Assembly (NCBI RefSeq): GCF_900626075.1
Contig: NZ_UYZY01000010.1
Span: 1-64,000 of the forward strand
DNA length: 64,000 nt
Origin: Clostridium transplantifaecale
GTDB lineage: Bacteria > Bacillota > Clostridia > Lachnospirales > Lachnospiraceae
Direction: 5' to 3'
Shown here: piece by piece, positions 1-7,861 of the stretch
How the letters are laid out: the number at the start of each line of letters is the position of its first letter
Position numbering within the stretch: the first letter of the stretch is position 1
The notes under the pieces: model-generated
Database searches by the model: none
What the model saw: the letters and a program-made list of their open reading frames with translations, nothing else
What the model was told of the DNA's origin: nothing
Program-made: the position numbers and the translations under genes

Positions 1-225
1 AGAAGGGAGAAAAAGATTCCGGAGGGAACCTGGGAGTTCATTGGTACTTACCGAGGTCTTTTCGAGGTTAGTACCATTATGTACTCCAACGAGCGCGAGC
101 GTTTCCCGCAGGAACTTTTTCTGCCCGGATTCCCCGCCCGCGACAACCTGACGCCCGGGACGAAAGACGCATCGATCCCCCTCACCACCCCGGCCCCCGG
201 CCTGACGGCGGCGTCCTCATTTCTC
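1..225 (+). repeat. Dispersed palindromic repeat, family 1, copy A (cut by window start)
   Basis: The first 168 bases match, almost base for base, the repeat at 26105-26273, and more loosely the copies at 41.3 kb and, inverted, 54.1 kb. The right terminus reads CCCGGGACGAAAGAC (154-168). The outer flank to about 225 also matches copy B2. The left half lies outside the window. A 61-codon reading frame inside (79-264) is a by-product of the repeat and is not called as a gene. Confidence 0.85.
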
Positions 226-335
226 AATCAAATCCCCATTTTACAGCGCAGGATGCCGATATAAATCACGGTTCACGCCGTGTCCGGTAACACGCTGCGG
301 GATGCCCGGAAACGGCAAAAAACGCCGTTTCACGC

Positions 336-363
336 TTGACAAAATTAGCATGGATGATATAAT
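336..363 (+). promoter_or_regulatory. Sigma-A type promoter of the leader RNA
   Basis: A consensus TTGACA (336-341) is followed after 16 bases by a consensus TATAAT (358-363). Transcription would start near 370 and run into the structured leader. A small dyad (AACGGC/GCCGTT, about 311-328) lies just upstream. Confidence 0.8.
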
Positions 364-369
364 CAAAAA

Positions 370-549
370 ATAAGTAAAGGAAATTTTTACCTGACAACCG
401 GCTCTGATAACTTCCCGCTGGGAATGACGCCGCCCTCCGTTATCGTCATAATTTGAGAGGCCGGGCAGCGGAGCCTGTTCATTCAATCAAGGCGGATACA
501 CGATAACTATCGTCCCTTGATACAGGAAACTGTGTCAGGGGATTTTTTT
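370..549 (+). ncRNA. Candidate structured leader RNA or riboswitch-like attenuator (no class recognised)
   Basis: Between a strong promoter and an intrinsic terminator lie about 180 bases that fold compactly by hand. P1 pairs CCTGACA (390-396) with TGTCAGG (533-539). P2 pairs CCGGCTCT (398-405) with AGAG..CCGG (456-464) around one bulged base. P3 pairs GATAAC (406-411) with GTTATC (439-444), directly followed by a hairpin TTCCC/GGGAA (412-424). P4 pairs ATCAAGG (486-492) with CCTTGAT (515-521), enclosing ACGATA/TATCGT (500-513). P1 and P4 use the same bases as the terminator arms, so the two folds exclude each other. I see no match to the common riboswitch cores (FMN, TPP, SAM, lysine, glycine, ykkC, c-di-GMP). 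It could regulate the GntR gene at 660 or be a free small RNA. Confidence 0.5.
514..549 (+). terminator. Intrinsic terminator ending the leader RNA
   Basis: A 12-bp stem (514-525 with 530-541, including G-U pairs) with a GAAA tetraloop is followed by seven T residues (543-549). It lies about 110 bases ahead of the GntR start, the usual layout of an attenuator. Confidence 0.75.
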
Positions 550-659
550 GAATCATTAAAAGTGTGCCCTTTCATTGCAAAGACAGAAAGCAGGGACAAA
601 AGAATCAAGAGATACGGAATAAAATAAAACTAAAGTGAAAACGAATTGGGAGATGAAAC

Positions 660-1319
660 GTGGTACAAAAAGCGCAGCCGTACAAATATCAGGTGTACGA
701 TGAAATTAAACGGGGGATACTCAAGGGACAATATATGCCGGGTGATGTGCTGACGGAGAGAAAACTGTCGGACGAGATGGGAATTAGCAGGACACCGATA
801 CGCGAGGCGATGCAGATGCTGGCCCACGATGGCTGGCTGGTGATGGAGACTTACAAGGGCGCCGTAGTCAGGGAGTTTGATCTTGAGTATGTACTGGAAG
901 TATTAAAAATCAGGAAATCGCTGGAGATGCTGGCCGTGGAGGACGCAGTCCTGAATTTGACGGACCGGGACCTGGAGGAGCTGGAAGAGATAGCCCAATG
1001 CCAGAGGGATATGCTGAATCACTACGACGAATACGATTACATTGAGATGGATCGCAAATTCCATCAGAAGATTTATGAGCTGAGCCACAACAGGACGCTT
1101 CAGGGGCTGCTCAACAATTTTAATGACATTATTTCATTCTTCGGTATCCGCGCCCTGAAACAGAAGGAGCGGAAGATTACGACGATGGAAGAGCATCAGA
1201 AGATCCTGGATGCCGTTAAGAGACGGGATGCCGGTGCGGCGGTCCGTGCGATGGAAGATCACATGTCGAAAACATTTATCAATATCGAAGGCTATATGAA
1301 AGAACGCCGAAATCAGTAA
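660..1319 (+). CDS. GntR-family transcriptional regulator, FadR/FCD subfamily
   Basis: A 219-residue protein with an N-terminal winged helix (about residues 8-75, including the typical ISRTPIREAMQML recognition helix) and an all-helical FCD ligand domain (about 85-210). In the family the FCD domain usually binds a metal and a carboxylate or similar small effector. The start is GTG at 660, chosen because GGGAG lies eight bases upstream. The next gene begins 240 bases downstream behind its own promoter and a TGGTATACCA dyad that suits this regulator class, so it probably controls the nitrilase/DUF2848/TRAP operon. The structured leader at 370-549 lies upstream and may control its expression. 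Family is certain; the effector is unknown. Confidence 0.93.
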   Translation: MVQKAQPYKYQVYDEIKRGILKGQYMPGDVLTERKLSDEMGISRTPIREAMQMLAHDGWLVMETYKGAVVREFDLEYVLEVLKIRKSLEMLAVEDAVLNLTDRDLEELEEIAQCQRDMLNHYDEYDYIEMDRKFHQKIYELSHNRTLQGLLNNFNDIISFFGIRALKQKERKITTMEEHQKILDAVKRRDAGAAVRAMEDHMSKTFINIEGYMKERRNQ

Positions 1320-1445
1320 AACCGGCCGGTGACGCCAGTTGCGCGAAGAACCGGCCTTCTTGCCATGGAAAAAATCATATCTGGTTTTTATCATTTACTG
1401 TTCATGTAAATTCTGCCTAAAAAATCACTTGGAAAGGAAAATAGC

Positions 1446-1474
1446 TTGACAATAATGCACAATTATGTTATCTT
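1446..1474 (+). promoter_or_regulatory. Promoter of the nitrilase-TRAP operon
   Basis: TTGACA (1446-1451) and TATCTT (1469-1474) are separated by 17 bases. An AT-rich stretch with repeated ATATATCAT words (about 1492-1520) follows before the first gene. Confidence 0.6.
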
Positions 1475-1482
1475 GTATCAAG

Positions 1483-1492
1483 TGGTATACCA
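1483..1492. promoter_or_regulatory. Probable operator for the GntR regulator
   Basis: A perfect 10-bp palindrome, TGGTATACCA, sits just downstream of the -10 element, where a bound repressor would block initiation. FadR/FCD regulators commonly recognise TGGT..ACCA half-sites. Assignment to the neighbouring regulator is inference. Confidence 0.55.
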
Positions 1493-1561
1493 TATATCAT
1501 ATATAATATATCATATATCATGGCAAAAGTTAAAGAGGATAAAAAGGTAAGAGGTGGAGAA

Positions 1562-2371
1562 ATGATGAAAGTCAGCATTGTTCAGATGGATGTGCGGCTT
1601 GCAGACCCGGAATACAATTTTTCCCATGCGGAAGAACTGATTCGGAAAGCAGCCGCCGAAAAACCGGATGTCATCTGTCTTCCGGAGACCTGGAATACGG
1701 GCTTTTTCCCCAGGGAAAACCTGGAGAGTCTGTCGGACCGGGATGGTAAAGAGGTTAAGAGAAGAATCGGTTCCCTGGCAAAGGAACTTGGAATTAATAT
1801 TGTGGCCGGTTCCGTAGCCAATTTAAAACAGGACGGCATATATAATACGGCATACATATTTGACCGTGAAGGAAACTGCATTGGGGAGTATGACAAGACT
1901 CATCTGTTTACGCCCATGGGAGAACAGGATTTCTTTAAACTGGGCGATCATACCGTTAATTTTGAGCTGGACGGTGTCGCCTGTGCGATGGTTATCTGTT
2001 ACGACATCCGTTTCCCGGAACTTATCAGAACCCTCACTCTGCGGGGCGTGGATGTCCTGTTTGTAGCTGCCCAGTGGCCGAGTCTTAGAAAAGGCCACTG
2101 GCAGGTATTAAACCGGGTGAGAGCGATTGAAAACCAGTGTTTTGTAGTCTGCGTCAATGCCTGCGGCACCGCGGGAGAAACAAAGTACGCAGGATATTCG
2201 GCAGCCATTGATCCGTGGGGCGAGACAATCGCCGGAGCGGGCGGGGCCGAGGAGGTAGTGTCTGCAGAGCTGGATCTCGACATGATTAAGGGAATCCGGG
2301 AGAGCATTAACATATACAGGGACAGACGGCCCGAAATCTACGATGTGAAAGGAAAAGCGAAAAATGAGTAA
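1562..2371 (+). CDS. Carbon-nitrogen hydrolase (nitrilase superfamily)
   Basis: A 269-residue enzyme of the nitrilase fold, which hydrolyses a non-peptide C-N bond (amide, nitrile or N-carbamoyl) to a carboxylate and ammonia. The catalytic triad is visible: Glu42 in PETWN, Lys112 in DKTHLF and Cys146 in VICYDIRFPE. The layout resembles omega-amidase-like members, but the substrate cannot be read from sequence. A longer frame opens at 1520, but GAGGTGGAG six bases before ATG 1562 marks the real start. It overlaps the following DUF2848 gene by eight bases and is first in an operon ending with a TRAP transporter, so the substrate is probably the imported solute or its product. It is cytoplasmic, with no signal peptide. 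Confidence 0.93.
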   Translation: MMKVSIVQMDVRLADPEYNFSHAEELIRKAAAEKPDVICLPETWNTGFFPRENLESLSDRDGKEVKRRIGSLAKELGINIVAGSVANLKQDGIYNTAYIFDREGNCIGEYDKTHLFTPMGEQDFFKLGDHTVNFELDGVACAMVICYDIRFPELIRTLTLRGVDVLFVAAQWPSLRKGHWQVLNRVRAIENQCFVVCVNACGTAGETKYAGYSAAIDPWGETIAGAGGAEEVVSAELDLDMIKGIRESINIYRDRRPEIYDVKGKAKNE

Positions 2372-3056
2372 GATGAAATTCCGCGTTCTGACAAAGAACG
2401 GTGAAACAGAAAAAGAGATAAAGTACGACAGGGTATTTGCCATAGGTTATGCCGGCCGCAATATGGAAAAGACGATGGAACATATTAAAGAGCTGGAGGA
2501 ACAGCTTGGGGTGCCTGCACCGAAGAAAATCCCGACGATTTTCCAGTGCGGCAACTATGTGCTGACCCAGGAACAGGACCTGCATTTTATCGGTGAAAAA
2601 ACATGCGGGGAAGTTGAATACGTGATGGTTGTGACGGACGGAAAGCTTTATATCGGACTTGGAAGCGACCATACGGACCGCGAACTGGAGAGTGTAAGCG
2701 TTCCGAAGGCAAAGCAGATTTGTGCAAAACCGATCGGAACAGAGTTATGGGATTATGATGAATTAAAAGAACACTGGGAAACCATTAAGCTATATTCCTA
2801 TCAGACGGTAGACGGAACAGAAATCCAGTATCAGCAGGGAACCCTGGCCGATATCATGGATCCGGCCATGATTCTCAAGGAACTGGAAGAGAGAGTGGGT
2901 GGCATTACGGACGCGGTGATTTATTCCGGTACGGTTCCGCTGACCGAAGGATTCCGTTATGGAACGAATTTCAGATGTGAGATGGCAGACGAGGTGTTGG
3001 GAAGAAAGTTATCATTAAACTACAATGTGATTACAGTGAGTGAGGAGGAACGGTAA
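2364..3056 (+). CDS. DUF2848 family protein
   Basis: A 230-residue soluble protein recognised as DUF2848 from its spaced signatures YAGRN (residues ~29-33), GLGSDHTDRE (~98-107) and the C-terminal IYSGTVPL. DUF2848 proteins are thought to share a fold with the fumarylacetoacetate hydrolase group and often sit beside amidases and solute transporters; no reaction is established that I can name. It starts inside the end of the nitrilase gene and stops one base before the TRAP binding-protein start at 3058. This is tight coupling, implying one metabolic module. Family call is good; function unknown. Confidence 0.8.
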   Translation: MSKMKFRVLTKNGETEKEIKYDRVFAIGYAGRNMEKTMEHIKELEEQLGVPAPKKIPTIFQCGNYVLTQEQDLHFIGEKTCGEVEYVMVVTDGKLYIGLGSDHTDRELESVSVPKAKQICAKPIGTELWDYDELKEHWETIKLYSYQTVDGTEIQYQQGTLADIMDPAMILKELEERVGGITDAVIYSGTVPLTEGFRYGTNFRCEMADEVLGRKLSLNYNVITVSEEER

Positions 3057-3057
3057 G

Positions 3058-4125
3058 ATGAGAAAGTTATTTCGGGCAGTATTGGCATCAGCAGTAATTG
3101 CGGCAGCGCTTACAGGCTGCGGCGGCAGTAAAGAGGGTACGCCGGCCGGCACGGAAGCGAAGAAAGAGGCGGCTGCGGCAAGCGGCGATGCAGCCCAGAT
3201 TAAGGTGGCGACCGTCGGTAATGAAAAACACCAGTCTACCATAGCGGCAACGTATTTCAAGGACAAAATTGAAGAACTGTCCGGCGGCCAGGTCAAGGTG
3301 ACGATTTACCCGAACGCTTCTTTAGGCAGCGAGCGTGAGGCAGCCGAGGGTGTAAAGCTGGGAACGCTGGAGATGACTATCGTCACCACGGACGGAACAC
3401 TCCCGTCATGGGTATCGGATGTACAGCTTTTATCCATTCCATATTTATTTGAAAACAAAGAAGAAGCTTATTATATTCTGGACGAGGTACTTCAGCCGGA
3501 GTTTGAAAAACTGTTCGAGGCACAGGGATTTAAGCATCTGGGATTTTCAGAGCTGGGATTCCGTCATTTCACAAACAATGTGCGTGAAGTTGTAAAGGCA
3601 TCCGATATGGAGGGACTCTCCATCCGTGTCCAGGAAGCAACCGTATGGTTCAGCCTGATGGACTGCTTAAAGGCAAGGGGAACGGCGCTTCCGTTTAACG
3701 AGCTTTATACGGCGCTTCAGCAGGGAACCGTGGACGGTCAGGAAAACCCTATCGTTTCCATCGCTTCTTCCGGTTTCGATGAGGTGCAGAAATACATGGT
3801 TCTGGACGGCCACACCTACGGTGCGGAGAGCGTTATCATGAACCTGGGCTTCTATGACAAACAGACGGACGAGGTGAAAGGCTGGATCGACGAGGCGGTT
3901 AAATATGCCATTGACGAGCAGAGAACGGCTGTGGACTCCATGGAAGCAGAGTATATGGAGCAGATTAAGAACAGCGGCGTGAAGGTCAGCGAACCGGACA
4001 TCGAAAGCTTCAAAGAGGCGACAAAAGATTTCTATAAGAGGGATGAGATCAAGGAGCTTGTTAATCCGGAGCTGGTTGAGCTTGTAATGCAGAAGCTGGA
4101 TGAGCACAAAAACAGCGGAAAATAA
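3058..4125 (+). CDS. dctP: TRAP transporter solute-binding lipoprotein (DctP family)
   Basis: A 355-residue extracytoplasmic binding protein for a tripartite ATP-independent periplasmic transporter. A lipoprotein signal peptide ends in the lipobox LTGC, giving a lipidated Cys. A short low-complexity Gly/Ala/Glu/Lys linker follows, then the DctP fold. The family hallmark arginine region (LSIRVQEATVWF) and the motif QQGTVDGQENP are both present; in the family that arginine binds the carboxylate of the solute, so an organic acid is likely. A GTG frame opens at 3040, but AGGAGG at 3043-3048 serves ATG 3058. Membrane subunits follow at 4271 and 4761. Confidence 0.95.
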   Translation: MRKLFRAVLASAVIAAALTGCGGSKEGTPAGTEAKKEAAAASGDAAQIKVATVGNEKHQSTIAATYFKDKIEELSGGQVKVTIYPNASLGSEREAAEGVKLGTLEMTIVTTDGTLPSWVSDVQLLSIPYLFENKEEAYYILDEVLQPEFEKLFEAQGFKHLGFSELGFRHFTNNVREVVKASDMEGLSIRVQEATVWFSLMDCLKARGTALPFNELYTALQQGTVDGQENPIVSIASSGFDEVQKYMVLDGHTYGAESVIMNLGFYDKQTDEVKGWIDEAVKYAIDEQRTAVDSMEAEYMEQIKNSGVKVSEPDIESFKEATKDFYKRDEIKELVNPELVELVMQKLDEHKNSGK

Positions 4126-4185
4126 TCCGGAACAGCACGGATGTAAATAAAACTGACATAAATAAATTTGACACAACAGAAAGAA

Positions 4186-4240
4186 CGGGTGGTTACCGTT
4201 TGCAGTCCCGCGTTTTTAAACGGGGCTGTGAATGGTAACA
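4186..4240 (+). other. Inverted repeats between TRAP dctP and dctQ
   Basis: GGTTACCGTTT (4191-4201) can pair with AAACGG (4218-4223) and GGTAAC (4234-4239), and CCCG/CGGG lies inside. A hairpin here could set the excess of the binding protein over the membrane subunits. No T tract follows, so it is not called a terminator. Confidence 0.35.
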
Positions 4241-4270
4241 ACGGATGAGAAACGGATAGAGAGGTCGAGT

Positions 4271-4759
4271 ATGAAAGTTATCAATCTAGTGGTGGATAAT
4301 GTGATAAAAGCCGTGATGGCGGTCAGCGGTATTGTCCTGCTGGCGGTGACGTTCTGGCAGGTAGTCTGCCGGTATGTGCTGAAAGCGCCCCTGCCATGGA
4401 GCCAGGATATTATCAGGCTGAGTTTTACATACCTTGTATTTTGGGGAGCGGCTTACTGTGTACACGAAAAAGCAAATTTAAACGTAGATGTGTTTCTGGC
4501 GGCGCTTCCGAAGAAGATCGGAAAACTGGCGGAAATCATAATTAATGTGGTATTGATTGGATTTTTTGTCTTCCTGTTATATATGGGAATCCAGTTTGCA
4601 CAGACAGGCACAACCCAGACGACGTCCTATCTGCCGATTCCGATGTCCTGGTATTACATGAGCATTCCAAGCGCTGCGGCGTTTATGATTTTTTACATGA
4701 TTCAGATTCTGGTGGAGCAGGTGAAAGAACTGCTTGGCATGGGAAAGGAGGAACAGTAG
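4271..4759 (+). CDS. dctQ: TRAP transporter small membrane subunit (DctQ family)
   Basis: A 162-residue, four-helix membrane protein. It carries the DctQ signature near the end of helix 1 and the following loop (FWQVVCRYVLKAPLPWSQD), where W-S-x-D/E is conserved. With DctM it forms the sodium- or proton-driven membrane part of the TRAP carrier. A frame opens at 4232; the start at ATG 4271 is preferred because GAGAGG precedes it and it gives a normal short N-terminus. It stops one base before dctM. Confidence 0.92.
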   Translation: MKVINLVVDNVIKAVMAVSGIVLLAVTFWQVVCRYVLKAPLPWSQDIIRLSFTYLVFWGAAYCVHEKANLNVDVFLAALPKKIGKLAEIIINVVLIGFFVFLLYMGIQFAQTGTTQTTSYLPIPMSWYYMSIPSAAAFMIFYMIQILVEQVKELLGMGKEEQ

Positions 4760-4760
4760 G

Positions 4761-6029
4761 ATGGCGCTGATTTTATTTCTGTTTGTATTATTTATAGCCG
4801 GAGTTCCGATTTGCTTTTCCCTTGGCTTAATCTCACTTTACGGAGTAGCGGCGGCCGGTTATCCCCTGTCCGTCATCACCCAGAGAATGTTCACCGGAGC
4901 GGACAGCATCTCCCTTATTGCCATTCCGCTGTTTATTCTGGCAGGAGGACTGATGGTCCAGGGAGGCATGTCCAGGCGTATCGTGGATTTTGCAGACGCC
5001 CTGATTGGCCATTTCCCCAGCGGACTTGCCATGGTCAGCATACTGGCCTGCATGTTTTTCGCCGCTATCACCGGTTCCGCTATTGCGGCTACCGCGGCAA
5101 TCGGCGGTATCATGATTCCTCTGATGAAGGAAAAGGGCTATGAGAACACATTCTCGGCTCCCCTTTTGGCCTGCGGCGGTTCGATAGGGCCTGTTATCCC
5201 GCCCAGCATTCCGCTTCTGCTTTACGGAACAATGGCCAGCGTCAGCATCGGCAAGCTGTTTATCGGTGGATTTATTCCGGGTATTATCATGGGACTGGGC
5301 CTGATGGTTTACAGCTTCTATGTGGGTAAGAAACGCCACTATGTCGGACGTGAGCAGAAAGCGCCTGCAAGTGAGGTATTAAAAACAGGAAAAGACGCGC
5401 TGCTGGCGCTGATCATGCCGGTTATCATCATCGGAGGTATCATGAGCGGTATCTTCACAGCGACGGAATCGGGCGCTATCGCCTGCGTGTACTCCCTGAT
5501 TATCGGAATATTTGTTTACCGTGAACTGAAGATTAAAAACCTCTGGGGCGTGTTTATCGACAGCGCCAAATCCACAGGCCAGGTTCTGATTGTCGTTGCT
5601 TTTGCATCCCTGTTCACCTGGATCATCACGGTTAACCAGGTTCCGCAGCAGGTCAGCGCATTCCTGACGGCCAACATCGGAAATAAATATCTGATGCTCC
5701 TTGTCATCAACATCGTGCTCTTAGTTGCAGGAACATTTATCGATACAACCAGCGCGCTGGTCATCTTTACCCCGCTGTTCCTCCCGATTGTACAGGGCCT
5801 TGGAATCGACCTTCTTCATTTTGGCCTTGTAATGACGGTTAACCTGACAATCGGTATGTGTACGCCTCCGCTGGGCGTCTGCCTGTTCGTGTCGGGGACA
5901 ATCGCGGAAGTATCGCTGAAAGACCAGATGAAAGATTTACTTCCGATGCTGGCGGTTCTGTTGATTGTCCTGCTGATTATCACATACATACCGGCAACGG
6001 TTACATTCCTGCCTAACCTGATTGGATAG
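4761..6029 (+). CDS. dctM: TRAP transporter large membrane subunit (DctM family)
   Basis: A 422-residue polytopic protein of the ion transporter superfamily with about 12 hydrophobic segments. The DctM repeats are visible: a gated loop GSAIAATAAIGGIM with GGSIGPVIPPSIP in the first half, and TPPLGVCLFV in the second. ATG 4761 is preceded by AAAGGAGG. It ends the operon; the tyrS promoter begins three bases after its stop, so transcription may read toward the T-box. Confidence 0.94.
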   Translation: MALILFLFVLFIAGVPICFSLGLISLYGVAAAGYPLSVITQRMFTGADSISLIAIPLFILAGGLMVQGGMSRRIVDFADALIGHFPSGLAMVSILACMFFAAITGSAIAATAAIGGIMIPLMKEKGYENTFSAPLLACGGSIGPVIPPSIPLLLYGTMASVSIGKLFIGGFIPGIIMGLGLMVYSFYVGKKRHYVGREQKAPASEVLKTGKDALLALIMPVIIIGGIMSGIFTATESGAIACVYSLIIGIFVYRELKIKNLWGVFIDSAKSTGQVLIVVAFASLFTWIITVNQVPQQVSAFLTANIGNKYLMLLVINIVLLVAGTFIDTTSALVIFTPLFLPIVQGLGIDLLHFGLVMTVNLTIGMCTPPLGVCLFVSGTIAEVSLKDQMKDLLPMLAVLLIVLLIITYIPATVTFLPNLIG

Positions 6030-6032
6030 GGC

Positions 6033-6061
6033 TTGACAAACGGAAAAAAACTCCCTATAAT
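6033..6061 (+). promoter_or_regulatory. Consensus promoter of the tyrS T-box transcript
   Basis: TTGACA (6033-6038) and TATAAT (6056-6061) with an ideal 17-base spacer. Confidence 0.88.
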
Positions 6062-6094
6062 GTCAAGTACTTAAACTTAATACCTAATAATAAA

Positions 6095-6384
6095 GGCATT
6101 GAGGGGAACAAGTAGTAATCTGCAGGACGCACAGAAAGCAGCCGGTCGATGAGAGGCGCGCAGGTTGGCAGACAGACGAATACATCCCGGAGCCGCGCAC
6201 CCAACGGAATTGTTTAAGGATTTCCAAGTAGGCTGCGACGTATCAGGCACACGTTATCGTGCCGGAGTATCTTCTGTCCAAACAGCAGGATGTACTTACT
6301 GAGGCAGACAGTGCGAGCTGTTTGCAAATGAAGGTGGTAACACGGGATATTGCCCCGTCCTTTTAGCGAAGGACGGGGCTTTTT
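6095..6384 (+). promoter_or_regulatory. T-box leader, tyrosine specific
   Basis: The leader senses uncharged tRNA-Tyr and controls read-through into tyrS. The conserved T-box sequence AAGGTGGTAACACGGG lies at 6331-6346 next to a strong terminator at 6352-6384. In Stem I the segment GAATACATCCCGGAGCC presents TAC (6181-6183) where the specifier codon is expected; TAC is a tyrosine codon, which agrees with the downstream gene. Stem I distal features (GATGAGAG) are also visible. Confidence 0.9.
6352..6384 (+). terminator. T-box regulated intrinsic terminator
   Basis: GCCCCGTCC (6352-6360) pairs perfectly with GGACGGGGC (6371-6379), followed by TTTTT. The T-box bulge sequence partly competes with the 5' arm, forming the antiterminator when uncharged tRNA binds. 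Confidence 0.92.
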
Positions 6385-6504
6385 GCATTAACCGCTTAGT
6401 GAGGTTTTTTCGAACTTAGCGGTTAAGCACACCTGTGAAACGAGCGCGTCTTTTGCGCGACATTGAATATGGTGTTACAGCAAGAATGGAAAAGGAGAAT
6501 AACG

Positions 6505-7728
6505 ATGAAAATCTACGAAGAGTTAGTTGCCAGAGGCCTGATTGCCCAGGTAACAAACGAAGAAGAAATCAAAAACATGATTAACGAAGGAAAAGCCACA
6601 TTTTACATTGGTTTTGACCCGACTGCGGACAGCCTTCATGTAGGCCATTTCATGGCGCTCTGCCTGATGAAACGTCTTCAGATGGCGGGAAATAAACCCA
6701 TTGCGCTTTTAGGAGGCGGTACGGGAATGATCGGTGATCCGTCCGGCAGAAGCGATATGCGCCAGATGATGACGGTGGACACGATTCAGCACAACTGTGA
6801 CTGCTTTAAGAAGCAGATGAGCCGTTTTATCGATTTCTCCGAGGGTAAGGCCATGATGGTAAATAACGCGGAGTGGCTGATGGACCTCAACTATGTGGAG
6901 CTGTTACGTGAAGTAGGGCCGCACTTCAGCGTAAACCGCATGCTGACGGCGGAGTGCTACAAGCAGAGAATGGAAAAGGGCTTAAGCTTCTTAGAGTTTA
7001 ACTATATGATTATGCAGAGCTACGACTTCTATATGCTGTTCCAGAAGTACGGCTGCAACATGCAGTTCGGCGGCGACGACCAGTGGAGCAACATGCTGGG
7101 CGGGACTGAGCTGATCCGCCGTAAGCTGGGCAAGGACGCCCACGCCATGACTATCACCCTCCTTCTGAATTCCGAAGGCAAGAAGATGGGCAAGACACAG
7201 TCCGGCGCAGTATGGCTGGATCCGGAAAAGACAACTCCTTTCGAGTTCTACCAGTACTGGAGAAACGTGGGAGACGCCGATGTATTAAAATGCTTAAGAA
7301 TGCTTACCTTCCTTCCGCTCGAGCAGATTGATGAGATGGATAAATGGGAAGGCAGCCAGCTCAACACGGCGAAAGAAATCCTGGCATATGAGCTTACCAA
7401 GCTGGTACACGGCGAGGAGGAAGCAGAGAAGGCAAAAGAGGCGTCCAGAGCGTTATTCTCAAGCGGAAATGCTGCCGATATGCCGACGGCCGAGCTTACA
7501 GAGGAAGATTTTACAGGGGATGAGATCGATATTCTCACAATTCTCCAGAAATCCGGTCTGGCTCCGTCGCGTTCCGAGGCAAGGAGAAACGTGGAGCAGG
7601 GCGGCGTGGCTGTGGACGGCGAGACGGTAAAGGATACAAAGGCCGTATTTACAAAGGCACAGCTCTCAGGGGACGGAGTCGTTGTAAAACGCGGTAAGAA
7701 GAACTTTAAAAAGGTAGTATTAAAATAA
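6505..7728 (+). CDS. tyrS: Tyrosyl-tRNA synthetase
   Basis: A 407-residue class I aminoacyl-tRNA synthetase that joins tyrosine to tRNA-Tyr in the cytoplasm. The ATP site shows a HIGH-type HVGH motif (residues 45-48) and a KMSKS-type KMGKT motif (227-231). A C-terminal S4 RNA-binding domain spans about 335-400. Length is typical of the family. A frame opens at 6463, but AAAGGAG precedes ATG 6505. It is controlled by the tyrosine T-box directly upstream. Confidence 0.97.
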   Translation: MKIYEELVARGLIAQVTNEEEIKNMINEGKATFYIGFDPTADSLHVGHFMALCLMKRLQMAGNKPIALLGGGTGMIGDPSGRSDMRQMMTVDTIQHNCDCFKKQMSRFIDFSEGKAMMVNNAEWLMDLNYVELLREVGPHFSVNRMLTAECYKQRMEKGLSFLEFNYMIMQSYDFYMLFQKYGCNMQFGGDDQWSNMLGGTELIRRKLGKDAHAMTITLLLNSEGKKMGKTQSGAVWLDPEKTTPFEFYQYWRNVGDADVLKCLRMLTFLPLEQIDEMDKWEGSQLNTAKEILAYELTKLVHGEEEAEKAKEASRALFSSGNAADMPTAELTEEDFTGDEIDILTILQKSGLAPSRSEARRNVEQGGVAVDGETVKDTKAVFTKAQLSGDGVVVKRGKKNFKKVVLK

Positions 7729-7733
7729 GGTGG

Positions 7734-7784
7734 TCCTAAATTAAGACATCTCTAAACTAAGACATCCTTTAACTAAGACATTTT
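7734..7784. repeat. Three 17-bp tandem repeats after tyrS
   Basis: Units 7734-7750, 7751-7767 and 7768-7784 share the core CTAAACTAAGACAT with a few differences. They lie between the tyrS stop and its terminator. No function is apparent. Confidence 0.7.
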
Positions 7785-7810
7785 AATAGAAATGCGTAAT
7801 TAATTAAAAA

Positions 7811-7851
7811 GCGCCGGGAAAGCTGCAAATTTGGCTTTCCCGGCGCTTTTT
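7811..7851. terminator. Bidirectional terminator between tyrS and the ABC exporter
   Basis: A perfect 13-bp stem, GCGCCGGGAAAGC (7811-7823) with its complement at 7834-7846, has TTTTT on the right and AAAAA on the left. It therefore serves both converging units. Confidence 0.92.
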
Positions 7852-7861
7852 GGCCCTGTGT

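Noticed and set aside
79..264. 61-codon frame and similar frames at 25825-26405, 41236-41439 and 53978-54365
   Set aside because: They lie inside copies of the dispersed palindromic repeat, differ in frame and end between copies, and have no ribosome binding site.
370..549. Identification of the leader as 6S RNA
   Set aside because: Ends can pair as in 6S, but the multi-branched interior and the overlap of helices with a terminator do not look like a single long hairpin with a central bubble. Left as unassigned.
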